Below, piece by piece: positions 52,517 to 60,719 of a DNA stretch of 64,000 nucleotides. Origin of the DNA: Paraburkholderia edwinii (GTDB lineage Bacteria; Pseudomonadota; Gammaproteobacteria; Burkholderiales; Burkholderiaceae). The DNA lies in NCBI RefSeq assembly GCF_019428685.1, contig NZ_CP080096.1, positions 2,790,001-2,854,000 of the forward strand, in the 5' to 3' direction. How positions within the stretch are numbered: position 1 is the stretch's first letter; each line of letters begins with the position of its first letter. The position numbers and the translations under genes are program-made. The notes beneath the pieces were generated by a model that did no database searches, had not been told where the DNA came from, and worked only from the letters and a program-made list of their open reading frames with translations.

Positions 52517-54256
52517 TCAGGCCGCGTACCCGTTTGGGTCGTACACGTAGAAGCTTCCCGTCGAGTCGGCCTTGCATGCCGCAAGATCGAATCTGACGGG
52601 CTGCTTCTCGTTGTCGAGCATATTGCTCTGGATCACGAGGTTCTTTTTGCCGGTGGCGGGCGCCATGCCTTCATTCATCACCGGCAGACGGAATGTGCCG
52701 TCGCGCTCTTTCCCGATGAAGGCGCCGTGCACTTCACCGCTTTGCCGGGCGTACGTGAGCACCACGGCGCGGTCGAAAACACGCATCGGCTGGCCATCCG
52801 ACGGCCAGCCGAACATTTGAGGCGAGCGCGAGATCAGCGTCACGGAGTCGAGTTGCGCGGTGTCGGCGATCTGCTTCAGATAATCTTTCGCGGCCGCTTC
52901 AAGCGTGTGGACACGCTCGCGCAGCGCGGCGCCGTAGTAATCGGCGACGGCGCGGTCGGCGTGCGCGGACGGTGGAAGCTCACCCATCGGCGGTTTGCCG
53001 GGCCGGTTGCCTTGCGCGAGCTCGAAGCGCTCGATGTCGGGCCGCAGGCTCTTCGAATAGAACGATGAGAACCAGTTGACCACCGGCGTCGCGTCCAGCG
53101 CCGCTGTCGTATGTTTCGCGTGAACCGCGTCGGCTTCCCTGGTCAGTCCGCGACTGCGCAGGTCGCGCTCTGCGTCGTCGAGTTCGATCGCGTGCCCGAC
53201 TTCAGCGAAGTTCGGAAACAGCAGCGTCGCGAGCGCAGCGGGCGGATAGACGAACGATGCTGCAGCGGCAAGAAGCCCTCCACCGAGTTGCACGCCACTG
53301 TTTGCGACGTTCCACTTCGCCTGCGCGCTGTCCGGATGTCGGATCAGTTCGGCCACATCGGAGGCCAACTGGCCGATCGAGGGCGCGAGACTCACGGTGG
53401 TCGATATCAGCGACAGCGCCTTGGCCGCGATCGTCAGCGGCTTGCCTCCTTTCAGATTGAATGTGGCGATCGAGTCCGCCGCCGTGCTGATCGTATCGGA
53501 GGTCACGGTCGCGATACTTGCTGCTTGATGGTCTCGCGTGACGTTGTTGACGCTCGACGACAACGCGACCATATCGATGCCGAACCAATGGCCGTTGCCC
53601 TTCACGCTCGACGGAACCACGCTGCGGCGTGCCGGATGCGACTCGCCGTCGCGCTTATCCGCTGCGGGTAACGCGGTCTGATCCGCTTGCCCGATCATGG
53701 GTCCAGCGCTTTGCTCAGGTCGACGGATCGCGCGAAGCTGCACCTGCTGCCGAGGGTCGGGCACATGGTCGAACGAATAGCTATCCTGATGGAACGGTGA
53801 GGATAGGTAATTCCGCACGGTGGCGCGCTTGTTGTCGACGCGAGAGAAATCGATGCCGTAGCCCAATGTGTTGCCGACGGCTTTCGCGATCTGCAAGGCA
53901 GTCGAAAGCGGATCCTTCCCGCTCTGCGGATCCAGCAACTGGCCGATGCCGGACAACCCGCGCATCGTATTGCCAAGCATGCCCGTGCCCGAATAACCGA
54001 TGCGATGAGCGGCGACCAGCACGCCCGGACGCAAGCCAGAATCGGAGCCACGGGTGCCGGCAAGCGCGGTGGCAAGTCCGCCCGCCTTGAACTGCACACT
54101 GTTCGCTTGCGGCGGCGGCACCGACGGACTGACCGGTTCACCGTCGGATTGAGAAGCAGGTGGCGTGAGCCCATTTTGCTGCGCATTGCCCATTTGGCCC
54201 GTTTGCTCCACGGGTGTACCGGACCGTAGCGCGCTGCCCGATTCGAGCTGATTCAT
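52517..54256 (-). CDS. Unrecognised 579-residue protein, paralogue of its neighbour; effector-like
   Basis: I do not recognise a family. The first 50 residues are Ser/Gln/Pro/Gly-rich with few charges, and no Sec signal is present. The middle holds helical, Ala/Ser-rich hydrophobic stretches ('ISTTVSLAPSIGQLASDVAEL', then 'GGGLLAAAASFVYPPAALATLLFP'). The C-terminal 250 residues align with the neighbouring gene: 'ATPVVNWFSSFY', 'DYYGAALRERV', 'VTLISRSPQMFGWPSDGQPMR', 'FDRAVVLTYAR'. GGGGAC precedes the ATG, 35 bases after the upstream gene, so the two form an operon. The composition resembles type III or other secreted effectors, but no secretion gene lies in the window. Confidence 0.7.
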   Translation of the reverse strand: MNQLESGSALRSGTPVEQTGQMGNAQQNGLTPPASQSDGEPVSPSVPPPQANSVQFKAGGLATALAGTRGSDSGLRPGVLVAAHRIGYSGTGMLGNTMRGLSGIGQLLDPQSGKDPLSTALQIAKAVGNTLGYGIDFSRVDNKRATVRNYLSSPFHQDSYSFDHVPDPRQQVQLRAIRRPEQSAGPMIGQADQTALPAADKRDGESHPARRSVVPSSVKGNGHWFGIDMVALSSSVNNVTRDHQAASIATVTSDTISTAADSIATFNLKGGKPLTIAAKALSLISTTVSLAPSIGQLASDVAELIRHPDSAQAKWNVANSGVQLGGGLLAAAASFVYPPAALATLLFPNFAEVGHAIELDDAERDLRSRGLTREADAVHAKHTTAALDATPVVNWFSSFYSKSLRPDIERFELAQGNRPGKPPMGELPPSAHADRAVADYYGAALRERVHTLEAAAKDYLKQIADTAQLDSVTLISRSPQMFGWPSDGQPMRVFDRAVVLTYARQSGEVHGAFIGKERDGTFRLPVMNEGMAPATGKKNLVIQSNMLDNEKQPVRFDLAACKADSTGSFYVYDPNGYAA

Positions 54257-54291
54257 TAGTCCGTCCCCGATGTGCCGGCAATCCGCGGCAT

Positions 54292-55542
54292 TTATTCGTG
54301 CAGGTTCACGATTTCCTGCTGCTTGCCCTTATCGAGCATGCTCGAGAAATAGAACAGATGCTGGCTGCTTTGCTGCAGCGGAATGTCGTGGTTATAGGAT
54401 GGCGCGCGAAAGCTGCCGTCAACGTCCCGGCCGAAGAAAGTCGGGATGACCGTATCGGTCTTGCGAGAATAGGTCAGCGCGATGGCCCGGTCGAATGTCC
54501 GCATCGGATTGCCGCTCGACGGCCAGCAGAAGGTTTGCGGCCAATGGGAAAGCAGCGTGACGTAGTCGGTGCCGCTCTTGCCCGCCGCGTCGCGCAAAAA
54601 AGGCGTCATGTTTTCCGCGACGCGCTCGGCACGCTCCTGCATCGCACGGCCGTAGTAGTCCGTTACGGACGGATTGTTGCCAGTGCCGGCCGGCAGTTCG
54701 GCCTGCGGCGGCTGACCGTCGAAATTGCCGTGTGCATGTTCGAATTTCTCGACATCAGGCGTCAGCGCATTCTGATAAAACGGCGCAAACCAGTTCACGA
54801 TCGGCGTCGCATTTAACGCGGCGGCCGTGTGCGCTTGCCCCGTCGCGTTCGCCTCGGTCTGCTGGCCACTACGCTCGAGATTGGTCTTCTGTTTCTGCAG
54901 GGCGATGGCATTCCCAATTTCACCGAAGTCCGGCAGCAGCAGCGGTACAAAGCCAGCCGCCGGTGCGAGCGGCATCAATAGCATCGCTGCGCCATTCGCA
55001 AACACGCGAACGACACTGTTCGCAAAACGCCACTGCGCCAGCTCCGAATTCGGATTCTCGCCAAGCTGCCTTGCGTCCTCACCGAGGCTGTACAGATCCA
55101 TGCCGGTGTTGACCACCAACCCTGCGAACATTGCGCCCTGATAGGCACCCTTCAGAACCGGGCTGCGGCCTTTGTTAACCAGGGCGAGATATTCCGCGGC
55201 GGTCATCGTCCCGCCGGTTGTAGCGCCGAGCACGCTAAACGTGTCCGGATTGTCCGAAGCCGCTTTTACCTGGCCCGGCAGCGAGATCGCCCCGATGGCA
55301 AGCCAGTGGCCGTGGGAGCCACCTGTCTGACCAGCGCTTCCCGTAGTTTGCGCGGCGCCTTGCGTGGACGCGTTACGCGTAGGACCAGAATCAAGCGCGC
55401 GTCGCCCCACCGTATGCCGATGCGAAACATTCGCACGGCTTTTCCCCGGCGCGCCGCTTTGTCCTGTAACTGTATGAGTGCGGCCGTCGTCATTCAGACT
55501 GCCGGACTGCACGCCGCTAGCGCCATTCGCTAAAACTCGCAC
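54292..55542 (-). CDS. Unrecognised 416-residue protein, paralogue of its neighbour; effector-like
   Basis: The first gene of the pair. AAGGA sits seven bases before a GTG start at 55542. Its polar N-terminus (about 80 residues, Ser/Gly/Thr/Asn-rich) lacks a Sec signal. A hydrophobic centre ('ANGAAMLLMPLAPAAGFVPLLLP') and the C-terminal domain ('ATPIVNWFAPFY', 'DYYGRAMQERA', 'VTLLSHWPQTFCWPSSGNPMR', 'FDRAIALTYSR') match the downstream paralogue block by block. Both genes are less GC-rich than their neighbours, suggesting transfer. Function is unknown; a shared cysteine or serine hydrolase centre cannot be assigned by eye. Confidence 0.7.
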   Translation of the reverse strand: MRVLANGASGVQSGSLNDDGRTHTVTGQSGAPGKSRANVSHRHTVGRRALDSGPTRNASTQGAAQTTGSAGQTGGSHGHWLAIGAISLPGQVKAASDNPDTFSVLGATTGGTMTAAEYLALVNKGRSPVLKGAYQGAMFAGLVVNTGMDLYSLGEDARQLGENPNSELAQWRFANSVVRVFANGAAMLLMPLAPAAGFVPLLLPDFGEIGNAIALQKQKTNLERSGQQTEANATGQAHTAAALNATPIVNWFAPFYQNALTPDVEKFEHAHGNFDGQPPQAELPAGTGNNPSVTDYYGRAMQERAERVAENMTPFLRDAAGKSGTDYVTLLSHWPQTFCWPSSGNPMRTFDRAIALTYSRKTDTVIPTFFGRDVDGSFRAPSYNHDIPLQQSSQHLFYFSSMLDKGKQQEIVNLHE

Positions 55543-55663
55543 CTGACCATCCTTTTCAAGTTGATGACCTGAACCGATGGTCTGATTCTAGGGATGCGTT
55601 TTCGCTAACGGTCTTATCTATTCATGATAGGGCGCTGTGTCGCGAAGGGCGCCGCGGTTCAGT

Positions 55664-55942
55664 TCAGTGATGTGCGTACACCGTTTTGTTCAGATACGCG
55701 ATCTGTCCGTCGCGCTGCGCTTCGACGAGTTCGGCGTACACCTGGGCACGCGTCTTACCCTCGTATGCGGTGTTGGGTGCGATCCATTGCGGAACCTGCG
55801 TGCTGGCGGAGTTCTGTTGCGATTGAGCTTGCTGCTGTTGCTTCTGTTGTTGAAGTGGCGCTTCGTTATACGTCTGTGCGAAAACAGCCGTGCTCGAAGC
55901 GAGTGTTGCGATCGCGATCAATGTCCTGATGCTTGCCTTCAT
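55664..55942 (-). CDS. Small secreted DUF4148-type protein
   Basis: The 92-residue product has a Sec signal peptide (cleavage after 'AVFAQ'), a strongly Gln-rich linker (residues about 28-48) and the C-terminal block 'TRAQVYAELVEAQRDGQ' plus 'YLNKTVYAHH', nearly identical to that of the gene at 47547. The ATG at 55942 is preferred; ATG 55954 is also in frame. It precedes the paralogous pair on the same strand by 121 bases but has no evident link to it. Confidence 0.82.
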   Translation of the reverse strand: MKASIRTLIAIATLASSTAVFAQTYNEAPLQQQKQQQQAQSQQNSASTQVPQWIAPNTAYEGKTRAQVYAELVEAQRDGQIAYLNKTVYAHH

Positions 55943-56085
55943 GAGAAATTCCATCCGTCGATTGAAATACTGTCCTGTCGATAACGACGCATGCGTTTGC
56001 ATCGTCATCGTCTATTTCAATAACGTCCCGGGTTTCCCTGCTGTTCCATTCAACAAATCTCACCGCATCGCGCGGTATGTGCCGG

Positions 56086-57114
56086 CTATTTGCGGCGTGC
56101 GCGACGCGTCACCGGTGCGGTCGAATCGCGAACCACGAGTTCGGGCAGCGGTACTTTGTACGCATCGCGCTTCGCTTTGCGACCCTCGATGCGGTCGATC
56201 GTCAGTGCGACCGCAATCGATGCAATAGAGGCAGTCGGAAAACGCACCGTTGTCAGCGCCGGCCGGAATTGATGCGCCAGGTGAATATTGGTCAGGCCGA
56301 TCACGGACAGATCGTGCGGCACCTGCCGGCCGCTGTCGGTAGCCGCCTGAATCGCGCCGATCGCCATCAGGTCGTTCGTCGCGAACAGCGCGGTCAGTTG
56401 CGGATGCGCGGCAAGCAGCGTGCGCGCCGCTTCATAGCCGCCTTCGATCGAATCGCGGCATGACGCGGCACGCAATGCGGTCGTATCGATGCCGCGCGCG
56501 GCAAGCGTATCGACAAATCCCTTTAGCCGCAGCGACTGCGGTCCACCCGATCCTTCGCCGAGCAACGTCCCGATGCGCCGGTGCCCAAGATCCGCGAGAT
56601 GATCGGCTGCCAGCGCGCCCGCATACGCGTAGTCGACTGTCACGCACGGCAGCGCTCGCGATGTCTTGGCGCCTTCCCACATGCATAGCACGAGCGTCGA
56701 ACCGCGCGCGGCAATGCCCGCGAGTTCGTCCACGCTGACATCGGTGTTCATCACGATCACGCCGGATGCGAGCGTGCCGGCGATCTTGTCGAGATACGCG
56801 CGCGCGATCGAAGGGTTATCGTCAGTATTGCAAACCAGCAGGAAATAGCCGTGGCGGCGTGCCGCAGCCTCCGCTTCGAGCACGAACTCCGGGTAGAACG
56901 GATTCGAAATATTCGACAGCATCAGCGCGAGCGTCGAGGTGCGGCCTTCGGCGAGCGCGCGCGCGGTCAGGTTCGGCCGGTAGCCGAGTTCGCGCACCGC
57001 TGCCATGACACGGTCGACGGTAGCGGGCCGCACTTTCTGTGGATTGCGCAGCACGTTCGAGACGGTGGCCGCGGTCACCTGCGCGTGACGCGCGACTTCG
57101 GCGAGCGTCACCAT
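56086..57114 (-). CDS. LacI-family transcriptional regulator
   Basis: The 342-residue repressor has the LacI HTH and hinge ('TLAEVARHAQVTAATVSNVLR') and a sugar-binding PBP1-like domain ('ALFATNDLMAIGAIQAA'). It is divergent from a sugar ABC/beta-galactosidase operon. The 22-base palindrome at 57309-57330, centred on the CG typical of LacI-family sites, is its likely operator. Inducer is expected to be a galactoside or its product. Confidence 0.94.
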   Translation of the reverse strand: MVTLAEVARHAQVTAATVSNVLRNPQKVRPATVDRVMAAVRELGYRPNLTARALAEGRTSTLALMLSNISNPFYPEFVLEAEAAARRHGYFLLVCNTDDNPSIARAYLDKIAGTLASGVIVMNTDVSVDELAGIAARGSTLVLCMWEGAKTSRALPCVTVDYAYAGALAADHLADLGHRRIGTLLGEGSGGPQSLRLKGFVDTLAARGIDTTALRAASCRDSIEGGYEAARTLLAAHPQLTALFATNDLMAIGAIQAATDSGRQVPHDLSVIGLTNIHLAHQFRPALTTVRFPTASIASIAVALTIDRIEGRKAKRDAYKVPLPELVVRDSTAPVTRRARRK

Positions 57115-57425
57115 CGGCGGCGTGCGCTGATGCGGGTAAACGCGCGATTGCCGCGTGCGTGTAGTGTTTCAAGGCACGTCATCGTGCGCATTTTGCCCAT
57201 ATATTAAGATGGCGTTCCAAAGGTTGCGTAGGCGGAACGGCTCGGCTACTTTTAGCGGAACGGAGGCAGACGCGGCACATGGTAAAGCAAATGTGCATGT
57301 TGCAAGCAAAAATTTAAGCGCTTAAATTTTGCCGCACGTGATGCAGCGGGAGCAGTCGGATCCGCAGCGTCGCCGCCGCCATAAAACGAGACATACGACC
57401 ATCCTCGATGGCAATGGAGACAACG
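57115..57425. other. 311-base divergent region between lacI-type gene and ABC operon
   Basis: Apart from the palindrome at 57309-57330 I see no gene or repeat. Both promoters must lie here, since the flanking genes are divergent. Confidence 0.5.
57309..57330. promoter_or_regulatory. Perfect 22-bp palindromic operator, LacI type
   Basis: Perfect two-fold symmetry around the core TTAAGCGCTTAA (central CG), as in LacI/GalR-family operators. It lies 96 bases before the ABC binding-protein start and 195 from the LacI-family start. Confidence 0.8.
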
Positions 57426-58667
57426 ATGAAATTGAAGGCAAGCCGCCTGCTGCTCGCGGGCATTGCATGCTTCGCTCTCGGCACCGGCGCATATGTCGAC
57501 GCCGCGACGCTGAAGGTCAACGTATCCGCGCGCGGCAATCAGCGCGCCGTCTGGCAAAGCGCTTTCGACCAGTTTCAGAAAGCCAACCCCGACGTCGATC
57601 TGAAAGTGACCTATCTCGGCGAAGAAGCGTACAAGGTGCAGATTTCCGGCTGGCTCGCCACCGACCCGCCCGATGTGCTGAGCTGGCACAACGGCGAACG
57701 GATGGCGTACTTCGCCAAGCGCGGCCTGCTCGACGACCTCAGCGCGGACTGGCAGAAGAATGGCTGGAACCAGACGTACGCGTCGGTGAAACCGCCTTCA
57801 ACGTATGCGGGCAAGCAGTACGCGGCGCCGCTCGGCTACGACTCGTATGGCTTCTTCTATCGCAAGGATCTGTTCCAGAAGGCCGGCATTGCGTCGGAGC
57901 CCAAAACGTGGAATGAATTCCTCGAAGACTGCAAGAAACTGAAAGCGGCCGGCATTGCGCCGATCGCCGTCCCGGCGAAAGATTCGTGGACGCTTGCGGC
58001 ATGGTTCGATTATCTGGACCTGCGCATCAACGGTTACCAGTTTCACGAACAGCTGATGGCGGGCGACGTTCCCTATACCGACCCGCGCGTGAAGAAGGTC
58101 TACACGACGTGGAAAACGCTGATTGACGACAAGTACTTCGTCGATAACGCGCTGTCGTACGACGTCGATTCGGTGAGCCCGCTGCTCGTGAACGGCAAGG
58201 CCGCGATGATGCTGATGGGCACGTTCTTCTCGGCGGGCCTGCCCGACGCCACGCGCGAACAGATGAGCTACTTCCGCTTCCCTGTAATCGACTCGGCCGT
58301 GCCGATGGCCGAAGACGGTCCGGTGAACATCCTGATGATTCCGGCGAAGGCCGCGAACAAGAAGGACGCACACAGGCTGCTCGCGTTTATGTCGACGCCT
58401 GAAATCAACGGCGAACTCGCAAAAGGCTGGGGACAGCTGCCGTCGAACAACAAGGCGCCCGAGCCGCAGGACGCGATCTCAAAGATCGGCTTTCAGATTC
58501 TTTCGAACACGCCGGGCGGCGTTGCGCAGTTCTACGATCGCGACATGACGAAAGAAATGGCCGACGAAGGCATGAAGGGCATGCAGCAGTTCTTCAACGA
58601 CCCGAGCCAGATCGATTCGGTCCTCGCGCGACTGGAACAGACCCGCAAGCGCATCTACCATAAGTAA
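57426..58667 (+). CDS. Sugar ABC transporter substrate-binding protein, CUT1 (family 1)
   Basis: The 413-residue exported protein has a signal peptide (cleavage near 'VDAAT', residue 28) and the MalE-type fold ('DVLSWHNGERMAYFAKRGLLDDL', 'ALPLGYDSYGFFYRKDLF'-like block around 120). It binds an oligosaccharide, probably a beta-galactoside given the GH42 gene in the operon. The ATG at 57426 is preferred because GGAG lies six bases ahead; two further in-frame ATG codons lie upstream. Confidence 0.92.
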   Translation: MKLKASRLLLAGIACFALGTGAYVDAATLKVNVSARGNQRAVWQSAFDQFQKANPDVDLKVTYLGEEAYKVQISGWLATDPPDVLSWHNGERMAYFAKRGLLDDLSADWQKNGWNQTYASVKPPSTYAGKQYAAPLGYDSYGFFYRKDLFQKAGIASEPKTWNEFLEDCKKLKAAGIAPIAVPAKDSWTLAAWFDYLDLRINGYQFHEQLMAGDVPYTDPRVKKVYTTWKTLIDDKYFVDNALSYDVDSVSPLLVNGKAAMMLMGTFFSAGLPDATREQMSYFRFPVIDSAVPMAEDGPVNILMIPAKAANKKDAHRLLAFMSTPEINGELAKGWGQLPSNNKAPEPQDAISKIGFQILSNTPGGVAQFYDRDMTKEMADEGMKGMQQFFNDPSQIDSVLARLEQTRKRIYHK

Positions 58668-58674
58668 CGCGAAG

Positions 58675-58699
58675 CGAGGGCTCGCGCGTCGAGCCCTCG
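58675..58699 (+). terminator. Intra-operon hairpin after the binding-protein gene
   Basis: CGAGGGCTCG and CGAGCCCTCG form a perfect ten-base-pair stem with the loop CGCGT, eight bases after the binding-protein stop and before the permease genes. Such hairpins commonly raise binding-protein mRNA over permease mRNA by partial termination or 3'-end protection. Confidence 0.65.
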
Positions 58700-58811
58700 T
58701 TGTGCGGCCGCGCTTCGGTGCGCGGCCCGATTCCGGTTCTGATGCTGGTCCTGATTCTGCTTCAACGGGCCGTGGGCGCCGCCCACGCCGTAGCCCGCGC
58801 GAGGAAACCGT

Positions 58812-59726
58812 ATGTCCACCACGCTCTCCAATCACGCCGCAAGCGCAAGCCGCGTTCGCCGCAAAGGCCAGTCGCCGCTGAACCGGCGGCGCAATCACGC
58901 GGCGCTGATGTTTCTGTTGCCCGGCGCGCTGATCTTCGCGATTTACGTTGTCTACCCGGTGCTGAGCAGCATCGTGCTCAGCTTCTACAACTGGGATGGC
59001 ATGACGCCGCGTAGCTTTGTCGGCTTCGCAAACTACGCGGAGCTGATTCAGACCGATACGTTTTATGTGGCGCTGAAGAATAACGTGCTGTGGCTCGTAC
59101 TCTTTCTTCTCGCGCCGCCGATCGGTCTTGCGTTCGCGCTTTATCTGAACCAGAACGTGCGCGGCATACGGCTCGTGAAGTCGTTATTTTTTGCACCGTT
59201 CGTGCTGCCGGGCGTCGTGGTCGGCCTGGTGTTCAGCTGGTTTTACGACCCGACGTTCGGCCTGCTGAGGCTCATCATCGGCCACGGCATACCGGTGCTT
59301 GGCGACCCGCGCTATGTGACGTACGGCATTATCTTCGCGGCGCTGTGGCCGCAAATACCCTTTTGCATGATTCTCTATCTGACGGGCCTGACCGGCATCA
59401 ATAGCGAAATCATCGAGGCCGCGCGCATGGAAGGCGCGCAGGGTTTCAAGCTGTTGTGGCACATCATCCTGCCGCAATTGCGGCCCGCCACGTTCATGGC
59501 CTTCGTGCTGACCGTGATCGGCGCGCTGCGCAGCTTCGATCTGATCTCGGTGATGAGCGGCGGCGGTCCATTCGACAGCTCGACCGTGCTCGCCTATTAC
59601 ATGTACGACCAGGCGATCAAGTACTACCGCGAAGGCTATTCGGCCGCGATCGCCGTCGTGCTGTTCCTGATCATGCTCGCCTTTATCGTCTGGCAGCTGC
59701 GCCGCCTCGTGCGCAGCGAATCGTAA
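58812..59726 (+). CDS. Sugar ABC transporter permease, CUT1 (MalF-like)
   Basis: The 304-residue inner-membrane protein has six transmembrane segments and the EAA loop 'EAARMEGAQGFKLLWHIILP' that contacts the ATPase. It pairs with the next gene's product. AGGAAA precedes the ATG. It lies 144 bases after the binding-protein gene, beyond the hairpin. Confidence 0.94.
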   Translation: MSTTLSNHAASASRVRRKGQSPLNRRRNHAALMFLLPGALIFAIYVVYPVLSSIVLSFYNWDGMTPRSFVGFANYAELIQTDTFYVALKNNVLWLVLFLLAPPIGLAFALYLNQNVRGIRLVKSLFFAPFVLPGVVVGLVFSWFYDPTFGLLRLIIGHGIPVLGDPRYVTYGIIFAALWPQIPFCMILYLTGLTGINSEIIEAARMEGAQGFKLLWHIILPQLRPATFMAFVLTVIGALRSFDLISVMSGGGPFDSSTVLAYYMYDQAIKYYREGYSAAIAVVLFLIMLAFIVWQLRRLVRSES

Positions 59727-59735
59727 GGAGCCGCC

Positions 59736-60587
59736 ATGTATCCGATGCCCGTTTCGCGCTGGCGCCCCGCTAACCGTCTGCTGTACAAGGTGTCGCTGCC
59801 GTTCGCGCTGCTGTTATGGCTGCTGCCGCTGATCGCGGTGCTGACCACGTCGATCCGCTCGAGCGACGAACTGTCCGCCGGCAATTACTGGGGCTGGCCG
59901 CAGCATTTTGCGCTGGTCGACAACTACAGGATCGCGCTCACGCAGACGCCGATGCTGCATTACTTCATGAATAGCGTGCTGATCACGTTGCCGGCGGTCG
60001 CGGTGTCGATTTTTCTGGCGTCGATGGCCGGCCACGCGCTGGCGAACTATCGCTTCCGCGGCAACATGCTGCTGCTTGCGATTTTCGTCGCGGGCAACTT
60101 CGTGCCGATCCAGATTCTGATGATTCCGGTGCGGCAGCTTACGCTCGACCTCGGGCTCTACAACACCGTCTGGGGGTTGATGCTGTTTCATATCGCATTC
60201 CAGACCGGCTTTTGCACGCTGTTTCTGCGCAATTTCATTCGCGAGCTGCCGTACGAGCTGATTGAAGCGGCGCGCGTCGAAGGCGCAAGCGAATGGGCCA
60301 TCTACGCGCGTATCGTGCTGCCGCTCGTGCGTCCGGCGCTTGCCGCGCTCGGTATTCTGGTCTTCACGTTTATCTGGAACGACTACTTCTGGGCGCTGTG
60401 CCTCACGCAGGGGGACGATGCCGCGCCGATCACGGTTGGCGTCGCGGCCTTGCGCGGCCAGTGGACCACCGCGTGGAATCTCGTCTCCGCAGGTTCGGTG
60501 CTCGCCGCGCTGCCGTCGGTGCTGATGTTCTTCGCCATGCAGAAACACTTCGTCGCGGGCCTGACGTTCGGCGCGACGAAAGGTTAA
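59736..60587 (+). CDS. Sugar ABC transporter permease, CUT1 (MalG-like)
   Basis: The 283-residue permease has six transmembrane segments and the EAA motif 'EAARVEGASEWAIYARIVLP'. AAGGAG lies just ahead of the ATG, nine bases after the first permease. No ATP-binding subunit gene follows in this cluster. Confidence 0.94.
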   Translation: MYPMPVSRWRPANRLLYKVSLPFALLLWLLPLIAVLTTSIRSSDELSAGNYWGWPQHFALVDNYRIALTQTPMLHYFMNSVLITLPAVAVSIFLASMAGHALANYRFRGNMLLLAIFVAGNFVPIQILMIPVRQLTLDLGLYNTVWGLMLFHIAFQTGFCTLFLRNFIRELPYELIEAARVEGASEWAIYARIVLPLVRPALAALGILVFTFIWNDYFWALCLTQGDDAAPITVGVAALRGQWTTAWNLVSAGSVLAALPSVLMFFAMQKHFVAGLTFGATKG

Positions 60588-60719
60588 GCAAACCGGAAAA
60601 ACCCCGCCGCCGCGCTTATCTGTGCTGACGCGTACTTCGCACGTTGACGCGCGTGCGCGGTTCGGCGCGGGCGTGCCTATCGAAATTCAACGCTTTATCC
60701 TTATCAACGCGAGACACTC

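Noticed and set aside
55601..55624. TTCG-N16-TTCA resembling a hrpII/HrpB box near the effector-like pair
   Set aside because: It points away from the genes (plus strand, genes on minus) and the second half-site is imperfect; no cgaa-N16-cgaa exists on the correct strand.
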